Source of the DNA: CBFDBT01 sp965603115
Lineage (GTDB): Bacteria; Pseudomonadota; Alphaproteobacteria; Sphingomonadales; Kordiimonadaceae
Direction of reading: 5' to 3'
Assembly (NCBI GenBank): GCA_965603115.1
Contig: CBFDBT010000069.1
Coordinates: 1 to 11,716 of the forward strand
DNA: 11,716 nt
Under the pieces are notes generated by a model. The model was given only the letters and a program-made list of their open reading frames with translations, was not told the origin of the DNA and did no database searches. Below, piece by piece: positions 7,545-11,716 of the stretch (the first letter of the stretch is position 1; each line of letters opens with the position of its first letter). The position numbers and the translations under genes were made by a program.

Positions 7545-7558
7545 CTATAACAGTGCAA
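7528..7558 (-). promoter_or_regulatory. Candidate promoter for rsmI-yraN
   Basis: On the minus strand TTGCAC (7558-7553) is followed, after 19 bases, by a perfect TATAAT (7533-7528). The long spacer is suboptimal, so the -35 may be wrong, but the -10 is convincing by sequence. The transcript would have a leader of about 60 bases before the TTG of rsmI. Confidence 0.4.
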
Positions 7559-7573
7559 CTAGCAAAGTGACTT

Positions 7574-8905
7574 ATGAACTTTACAATTAAAACATTATAC
7601 CTTTTATCTAGCTTGACACTCTCGGCTTGTGCTGGCGATACAGCAAGTCCTGTGATGAATACGGCGCTAACCGCAGCGCCTGAAACACCAAGCCTTACAG
7701 AATTTACACCGAGCGGTAACCTGCCAGAAAATTTAATAGAAGAACCTGTGCGGGTCGCTATTATGCTACCGCTAACGGGTGACAAGCAAGAAATTGGCAA
7801 GGCCTTGCTGGGTGCTGCTTCCATGGCGCTTTTTGATGCTTACGATCCCCGAGTTACTCTCATTCCTTTTGATACTAAGGCGAATGTAGAAGGAGCTGCA
7901 TCTGCGCTGGATGCCGTACTTGCCGCTGATATCGATGTGGTGTTGGGACCGATTTTTTCAGAGTCTATTAAGGTAGTGGGGCCGCTACTCGCTGCTGAAG
8001 ATATCACAATGATAGGCTTTTCCAGCGATACAAGAGTCGCGAGCCTCGGCCAATTTATCATGGGATTTGCCCCCGAGGAGGAAGTAAAGCGCGTTATGCG
8101 GTATGCGGTTAAAAAAGGGCATAAAAATTTTGCTGCACTCGTTCCCATAGGGCTTTACGGCAAGCGTGTTTTGACGGCACTTGGTAGCGCCCTTGAATAT
8201 TCAGACGCGCGTTTGATGGCGATGGAGGAATATGCACCGTCTGCGGATTCAGTTTTTGATCCGGTTAAAAATTTGGCTAATTATACCAGTAGAAAGCGTC
8301 TTCGTGATGATGAGATGAAGGCTTTGGAAGCCATTGATTCGGATGTTACCCTAGACATTATCAAAGAGCTTGAGACTAAAGAGGTTATAGGCGAGGTTAA
8401 TTATACGGCTGTGCTGGTACCCGAGGGCGGCGAACTGCTTAGAACAATTGCGCCCCTATTGCCTTATTATGAAGTTGATCCGGCTAAAGTGAAACTCTTG
8501 GGAACGGGCCTATGGAATGACAGCAGTTTATTAAAAGAACCGCCACTTCAAGGGGCATGGTTCGCGGCCCCTGAGCCAGACAAACCCGCTGACTTTATGC
8601 AAAAATTTGAAGCCCTATATGGTTCAAAGCCGCCGCGAATTGCAACGCTTGCTTATGATGCTATGGCTTTGGTGGTATGGCGGATGCGCCACCCAATTGC
8701 AGAAGAACGCTATTCTGTTAAGGCTCTTCTTGATCCGCGGGGATTTCATGGTGTTGATGGGCTTTTCCGTTTCAAATCAGACGGCACAGTAGAGCGGTCT
8801 CTGGCTATTCTTGAGGTAAACAAAAATGGCTTTAAGGTAATAGATAAAGCGCCTCGCGTATTCCCGCGGTTTGAAACTTGGGCTATTCGACCAGCTGAGC
8901 AATAA
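7574..8905 (+). CDS. LppC/LpoA-type lipoprotein (penicillin-binding protein activator)
   Basis: This 443-residue protein starts with a lipoprotein signal peptide: a short basic N-terminus, a hydrophobic stretch and the lipobox LSAC with cysteine 19, so it should be lipidated and face the periplasm. A low-complexity linker (about 20-57) leads into a type 1 periplasmic-binding fold, with VAIMLPLTGD at 61-70, GAASMALFD at 80-88 and GPIFSE at 125-130. In E. coli the LpoA protein of this family activates the peptidoglycan synthase PBP1A from the outer membrane. The E. coli protein is longer because of an N-terminal helical repeat domain that is absent here, so activation of a PBP is inference. An amino-acid-binding lipoprotein is the alternative. 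Position next to divergent rsmI supports the LpoA assignment. No clear Shine-Dalgarno precedes the ATG. Its 3' end overlaps hemW by 23 bases. Confidence 0.85.
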   Translation: MNFTIKTLYLLSSLTLSACAGDTASPVMNTALTAAPETPSLTEFTPSGNLPENLIEEPVRVAIMLPLTGDKQEIGKALLGAASMALFDAYDPRVTLIPFDTKANVEGAASALDAVLAADIDVVLGPIFSESIKVVGPLLAAEDITMIGFSSDTRVASLGQFIMGFAPEEEVKRVMRYAVKKGHKNFAALVPIGLYGKRVLTALGSALEYSDARLMAMEEYAPSADSVFDPVKNLANYTSRKRLRDDEMKALEAIDSDVTLDIIKELETKEVIGEVNYTAVLVPEGGELLRTIAPLLPYYEVDPAKVKLLGTGLWNDSSLLKEPPLQGAWFAAPEPDKPADFMQKFEALYGSKPPRIATLAYDAMALVVWRMRHPIAEERYSVKALLDPRGFHGVDGLFRFKSDGTVERSLAILEVNKNGFKVIDKAPRVFPRFETWAIRPAEQ

Positions 8906-10079
8906 GCGCATTGAGTAAGGGCATGCCCTTTGGTGTAAGCTTTAGCCGTTTGTCATCCAGAACAATAAACCCGTCTTGCTGCAGCGCGCTCAGGCGTTCT
9001 GTATGTAGGTAAGCGGTAATATCGCGGCCAGTGGTAAGTTTAAAATGATCACGGTCAATGCCCGCATTTAAACGTAGTCCCATCATTAAAGCTTCTTCAG
9101 CGCGCTCGTCGGTGGAAATAACGTCAAAGCTTTGCATACCCGTACCCTTATCTTCGATAGATTTGAGCCAGTCTTCGGGGCGCTTGGCCTGTGCGTGCGC
9201 GATAGCTGTGTGTGGCTGGCTTCCGGGCAGGCGACCATGGGCTCCAGGGCCAATGCCAAAAAAGGGCAAGCTCTGCCAGTAATAAAGATTGTGGCGAGAC
9301 ATGCTGCCCACTCGTGCGTGATTGGAAACTTCATAGGCCGGCAAGCCGTCGCTTGCTGTCATATCTTGTGTTAATTTATACATGGCGGCTGCCAAGTCTT
9401 CATCGGGAAGGCTGAACTTGCCGCGGTGAAATTGGTGATGAAAAGCGGTGCCTTCCTCAATGGTTAGTTGGTAAAGCGACAGGTGATCACCGGCAAAAGT
9501 GAGGGCTTGTGTCAGCTCTTTTTCCCATATACCTAACGATTGTTCGGGTAAAGCATAGATCAGATCAAAACTAATGCGGTCAAATGTATTTTTAGCAATG
9601 GATAAAGCGTGCAAAGCTTCTTTCGCACTGTGTAGCCGGCCTAAAAATTGGAGGTCACTATCTTTGAGTGACTGGATACCAAGCGACACACGATTGACCC
9701 CCGCAGAGCGATAGTCTTTAAAGCGGTCAGCTTCGACACTGCTGGGATTGGCTTCTAGTGTAATTTCTATTTGATCATCATGGGGCCAGAGCTTGTCGAT
9801 GTGTTCTATAATGGCAGAAACTGTAGCGGCAGGCATTAGTGACGGTGTGCCACCACCAAAGAAAATGGAGCCAGCGGATACATTTGGAAAGCGCGCCTTA
9901 AACCAATTGAGTTCAGCAAGATAACTTTTGAGCCACAGGTCGTTATCAATAGTATCCCGTACGTGGGAATTAAAGTCACAGTAGGGGCATTTTTTCAAAC
10001 AAAAGGGGTAGTGCACATAAATAGCAACATTACCCAAACAATCATTTGGTTTTATGTTTATATCATTTAAAACAGGCAT
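8883..10079 (-). CDS. hemW: Radical SAM heme chaperone HemW
   Basis: HemW is a radical SAM protein related to coproporphyrinogen oxidase HemN, but it acts as a heme chaperone; many genomes mislabel it as HemN. Counted from the ATG at 10079 it has 398 residues. The cluster-binding CLKKCPYCDF gives C27, C31 and C34, and HYPFC precedes it. GGGTPSL follows at 75-81, then VSLGIQSLKDSDLQFLGR, and a HemN-type C-terminal domain that includes the GIDRDHF region. The CX3CX2C motif lacks the extra following cysteine of true HemN, which supports HemW. A GTG at 10106 is in frame and would add nine residues; neither start has a good Shine-Dalgarno, and I prefer the ATG. It overlaps the end of rdgB by 17 bases, so coupled translation is likely, and its own 3' end overlaps the LpoA-like gene. 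Confidence 0.93.
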   Translation of the reverse strand: MPVLNDINIKPNDCLGNVAIYVHYPFCLKKCPYCDFNSHVRDTIDNDLWLKSYLAELNWFKARFPNVSAGSIFFGGGTPSLMPAATVSAIIEHIDKLWPHDDQIEITLEANPSSVEADRFKDYRSAGVNRVSLGIQSLKDSDLQFLGRLHSAKEALHALSIAKNTFDRISFDLIYALPEQSLGIWEKELTQALTFAGDHLSLYQLTIEEGTAFHHQFHRGKFSLPDEDLAAAMYKLTQDMTASDGLPAYEVSNHARVGSMSRHNLYYWQSLPFFGIGPGAHGRLPGSQPHTAIAHAQAKRPEDWLKSIEDKGTGMQSFDVISTDERAEEALMMGLRLNAGIDRDHFKLTTGRDITAYLHTERLSALQQDGFIVLDDKRLKLTPKGMPLLNALIAQLVE

Positions 10080-10665
10080 CAATGAGCTGCTTAAAGGCGT
10101 TTGCACGGTGGCTCATGGCGTGCTTTTGCGCAGGATCCATTTCTGCAAAGGTAATGTCATGGCCTGTGGGGATAAATATAGGATCATAGCCAAAGCCTTT
10201 TTCGCCGCGCATAGGCCAAACAAGATCACCAAACACTTTGCCCTCAAAGCTTTCAACGTGACCATCGGGCCAAGCAAGTGTTAGGGCACAGGTGAAGTTA
10301 GCGCCTTTATCCACTTCACCTTTGGCATCAAGTTCTGTGTGAATTTTTTTCATGGCGACATTAAAGTCTTTGCCGTCACCGGCGTAGCGCGCAGAATAAA
10401 TGCCTGGCGCGCCGTCCAACCCTTTAACCTCTAGGCCGCTATCATCCGCCAGCGCTGGTATGCCAGATGCGGTAGCCGCCGCAAGAGCTTTAATTTCGGC
10501 GTTGGCAATGAAGGTAAGTCCGTCTTCAACGGGCTCGGGCAGATCAAGCTCACCGGCTGAAATGGTCTCTACGCCGTACGGCGCAAGGAGCTCGCCAATT
10601 TCGCGTACCTTGCCCATGTTGTGGCTGGCGATGACGAGTTTTTTATCGTTAAAATGACGGGACAT
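10063..10665 (-). CDS. rdgB: XTP/dITP diphosphatase (RdgB/HAM1 family)
   Basis: RdgB hydrolyses non-canonical purine nucleoside triphosphates (dITP, XTP, ITP) to monophosphates and keeps them out of DNA and RNA. The 200-residue length is normal. Motifs are SHNMGK at 14-19 for the triphosphate, GLTFIANAEIKA at 49-60, ADDSGLEV at 73-80 with the metal-binding acidic pair, GAPGIYSARYAG at 85-96, GFGYDPIF at 157-164 and SHRANA at 185-190. The position of the frequent Glu in the TFxENA motif is Ala here. The ATG start has no strong Shine-Dalgarno. It is the first gene of a probable rdgB-hemW unit, divergent from the yqaE-like gene. Confidence 0.95.
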   Translation of the reverse strand: MSRHFNDKKLVIASHNMGKVREIGELLAPYGVETISAGELDLPEPVEDGLTFIANAEIKALAAATASGIPALADDSGLEVKGLDGAPGIYSARYAGDGKDFNVAMKKIHTELDAKGEVDKGANFTCALTLAWPDGHVESFEGKVFGDLVWPMRGEKGFGYDPIFIPTGHDITFAEMDPAQKHAMSHRANAFKQLIDACFK

Positions 10666-10689
10666 TTTTATCTTGCTTTCATTTGCCGT

Positions 10690-10702
10690 ACTATTTCATA
10701 GT
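10690..10702. repeat. Short palindrome between rdgB and yqaE-like gene
   Basis: ACTAT and ATAGT form perfect five-base arms around TTC within the 75-base divergent region. It could be an operator serving both genes, but it is short enough to be chance. I could not find a convincing -35/-10 pair for either gene in this gap. Confidence 0.2.
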
Positions 10703-10740
10703 GAGCAGGCACACGGGGAATAATATTTGGGAGACTACAC

Positions 10741-10908
10741 ATGAGCAAACTCATTCTTTTACTAATATGTTTTTTTCTGCCTCCAATTGGCGTATTTTTA
10801 ATGCGTGGTATTGGCGGCGCATTAATACTCAATATTTTACTCTGCCTACTCTTTTATCTTCCAGGCTCACTTCACGCCTTGTGGATTGCCATCAGCGACA
10901 AAGACTGA
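10741..10908 (+). CDS. Pmp3/YqaE (UPF0057) family small membrane protein
   Basis: A 55-codon ORF starts at ATG 10741 with GGGAG (10729-10733) seven bases upstream. The product has two hydrophobic segments (about 4-21 and 27-47). It shows the family pattern: LPPIGVFL near 14-21 with the paired prolines, a glycine-rich turn, LNILLCLLFYLPG with the conserved Asn and Pro-Gly, and HALW near the end. Pmp3/YqaE proteins are stress-associated membrane proteolipids; yeast Pmp3 affects membrane potential and ion tolerance, while the bacterial role is not well defined. The gene is opposite in direction to rdgB on its left. Its TGA (10906-10908) directly abuts the minus-strand stop of rph (10909-10911). 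The recognition rests on the motif pattern, and the short length is normal for the family. Confidence 0.85.
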   Translation: MSKLILLLICFFLPPIGVFLMRGIGGALILNILLCLLFYLPGSLHALWIAISDKD

Positions 10909-11622
10909 TTACCCAAGTGCTTTTTCCTGAGCCGATTTGATGTCGTCACAGCCAATGCGGGCTAAGCGCAACAGACGCAAGAATTCTTCTTCGGAAAAGG
11001 GTTCTTCTTCAGCTGTGCTTTGAATTTCTACGATGCCGCCTCGCCCCGTTAGCACAAAGTTGGCATCGGTTTCGGCCGCGCTGTCTTCAGGGTAATCAAG
11101 GTCAAGCACCGGCGTGCCTTTATAAAGGCCGCAACTAATGGCCGCGATACTATCGGTAAAGGGCATTTCAGTAATGATGCCCTCTTTGATCATCCAGCTA
11201 AAACATTGGTGCAGGGCAACATAAGCGCCAGAAATTGACGCTGTGCGCGTACCGCCGTCAGCCTGAATAACATCACAGTCAAGGCGTACTTGTTTTTCGT
11301 TAAGTTTTGTCAGATCAACCACCGCCCGCATAGAGCGACCAATAAGACGCTGAATTTCTTGGGTACGACCAGACTGTTTGCCCTTGGCGGCTTCACGGTT
11401 CATGCGGCCATGGGTCGAGCGCGGCAACATGCCATATTCAGCGGTGACCCAACCTTTTCCCGTATCCCGTAGCCAAGGCGGTGTGCGATCTTCAAAGCTG
11501 GCGGTGCAAAGAACATGGGTATTGCCAAACTTAATAAAACAACTGCCTTCTGCGTGCGCAGAATAGCTAGGGATCATTTCAATATCTCGCATTTGATCGG
11601 GTGTACGGCCGGATGGGCGCAT
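10909..11622 (-). CDS. rph: Ribonuclease PH
   Basis: RNase PH is a phosphate-dependent 3'-5' exoribonuclease that trims tRNA and other RNA precursors; it forms a hexameric ring. The 237-residue length is typical and the protein starts with the usual MRPSGR. It shows GRTQEIQRLIGRSMRAV from 85, with R86 at the phosphate site, ADGGTRT at 121-127 with T125 and R126, and the metal-site region DYPEDSAAETDANFV with D180 and D186. All catalytic positions are therefore kept. The C-terminus is complete (not the frameshifted form known from E. coli K-12). The ATG is preceded by AAAGGAG six bases upstream (11629-11635 on the minus strand). It faces the yqaE-like gene with no spacing and no terminator between them. 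Confidence 0.97.
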   Translation of the reverse strand: MRPSGRTPDQMRDIEMIPSYSAHAEGSCFIKFGNTHVLCTASFEDRTPPWLRDTGKGWVTAEYGMLPRSTHGRMNREAAKGKQSGRTQEIQRLIGRSMRAVVDLTKLNEKQVRLDCDVIQADGGTRTASISGAYVALHQCFSWMIKEGIITEMPFTDSIAAISCGLYKGTPVLDLDYPEDSAAETDANFVLTGRGGIVEIQSTAEEEPFSEEEFLRLLRLARIGCDDIKSAQEKALG

Positions 11623-11653
11623 GGAAAGCTCCTTTACGTATGATTTAGCCCCT

Positions 11654-11659
11654 TGTATA
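11654..11659 (-). promoter_or_regulatory. Possible -10 element for rph
   Basis: On the minus strand TATACA lies about 30 bases before the rph ATG and matches five of six consensus bases. The best -35 candidate, TGGACG, is 15 bases away, which is short, so this promoter is weakly supported. Confidence 0.22.
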
Positions 11660-11686
11660 GCGCCAAGTCTTTTTCGTCCAGTATCA

Positions 11687-11715
11687 TTGACGTAATAATT
11701 TGACCTACTTATGGT
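11687..11715 (+). promoter_or_regulatory. Sigma-70 type promoter pointing out of the window
   Basis: TTGACG (11687-11692) and TATGGT (11710-11715) are exactly 17 bases apart, with five and four of six consensus matches. It faces right, divergent from rph. In many alphaproteobacteria the gene divergent from rph is hrcA, the heat-shock repressor, but no coding sequence for it is visible here, so the target is inference. Confidence 0.5.
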
Positions 11716-11716
11716 A

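Noticed and set aside
7489..7824. Minus-strand ORF across the rsmI/lipoprotein intergenic region
   Set aside because: Its sequence is antisense to the signal peptide and early domain of the lipoprotein and has no family features.
10307..10315. Single DnaA-box-like TTATCCACT
   Set aside because: It is isolated and falls in rdgB codons for Val-Asp-Lys; a lone eight-of-nine match is expected by chance.
10683..10940. Plus-strand 85-codon ORF over the yqaE-like gene
   Set aside because: It uses another frame with atypical composition, while the 55-codon frame has a ribosome binding site and clear Pmp3/YqaE motifs.
1..11716. Mobile element, defence system, CRISPR array or toxin-antitoxin pair
   Set aside because: All substantial coding sequence is accounted for by housekeeping genes. 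I saw no transposase, integrase, long direct repeats or tRNA.

Overview
This window looks like ordinary core chromosome from an alphaproteobacterium. By eye the base composition is moderate, near half G+C. The assignment rests on the style of the proteins: a DnaN starting MKFTIERSALL with RRNTIPILSNV, a GyrB with DADSIKVLKGLDAVRKRPGM, and a hemW-rdgB-rph neighbourhood that in many alphaproteobacteria sits next to hrcA. I cannot place it to order or genus. I see no phage, insertion sequence, CRISPR array, tRNA, rRNA or defence system.

Left part (1-6251): a replication-initiation cluster on the + strand, dnaA (5' end cut off by the window edge), dnaN, recF and gyrB. This is the classical bacterial oriC-type gene order. 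dnaN, recF and gyrB are closely spaced (20 and 37 bases between them) and probably form one transcription unit. A 312-base gap separates dnaA from dnaN. It holds an AT-rich inverted repeat, a candidate promoter, two further small inverted repeats and two possible mini-ORFs. The cluster ends at a good hairpin terminator shared with the convergent yraN gene.

Middle part (6249-8905): yraN and rsmI lie on the - strand and read away from a lipoprotein gene of the LppC/LpoA (penicillin-binding protein activator) type on the + strand. The divergent rsmI/lpoA arrangement resembles the yraL/yraM locus of E. coli. rsmI and yraN are in the same frame, separated only by one stop codon.

Right part (8883-11716): hemW (heme chaperone, formerly called HemN-like) and rdgB (house-cleaning NTPase) overlap on the - strand. 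A 55-codon Pmp3/YqaE-type membrane protein gene on the + strand sits between rdgB and rph, and its stop codon touches the stop codon of rph. rph (RNase PH) is on the - strand with a strong ribosome binding site. The last 80 bases hold a well-formed promoter pointing out of the window, probably for a divergent gene (hrcA would be the usual one, but it is not visible).

In function, the window combines chromosome initiation and topology (DnaA, DnaN, RecF, GyrB), translation and RNA quality (RsmI, RNase PH), nucleotide pool cleaning (RdgB), cofactor handling (HemW) and envelope proteins (LpoA-like lipoprotein, YqaE). I found no convincing new system. The points most worth checking are regulatory: the dnaA-dnaN gap, the same-frame rsmI/yraN junction and the small membrane gene with zero spacing to rph.
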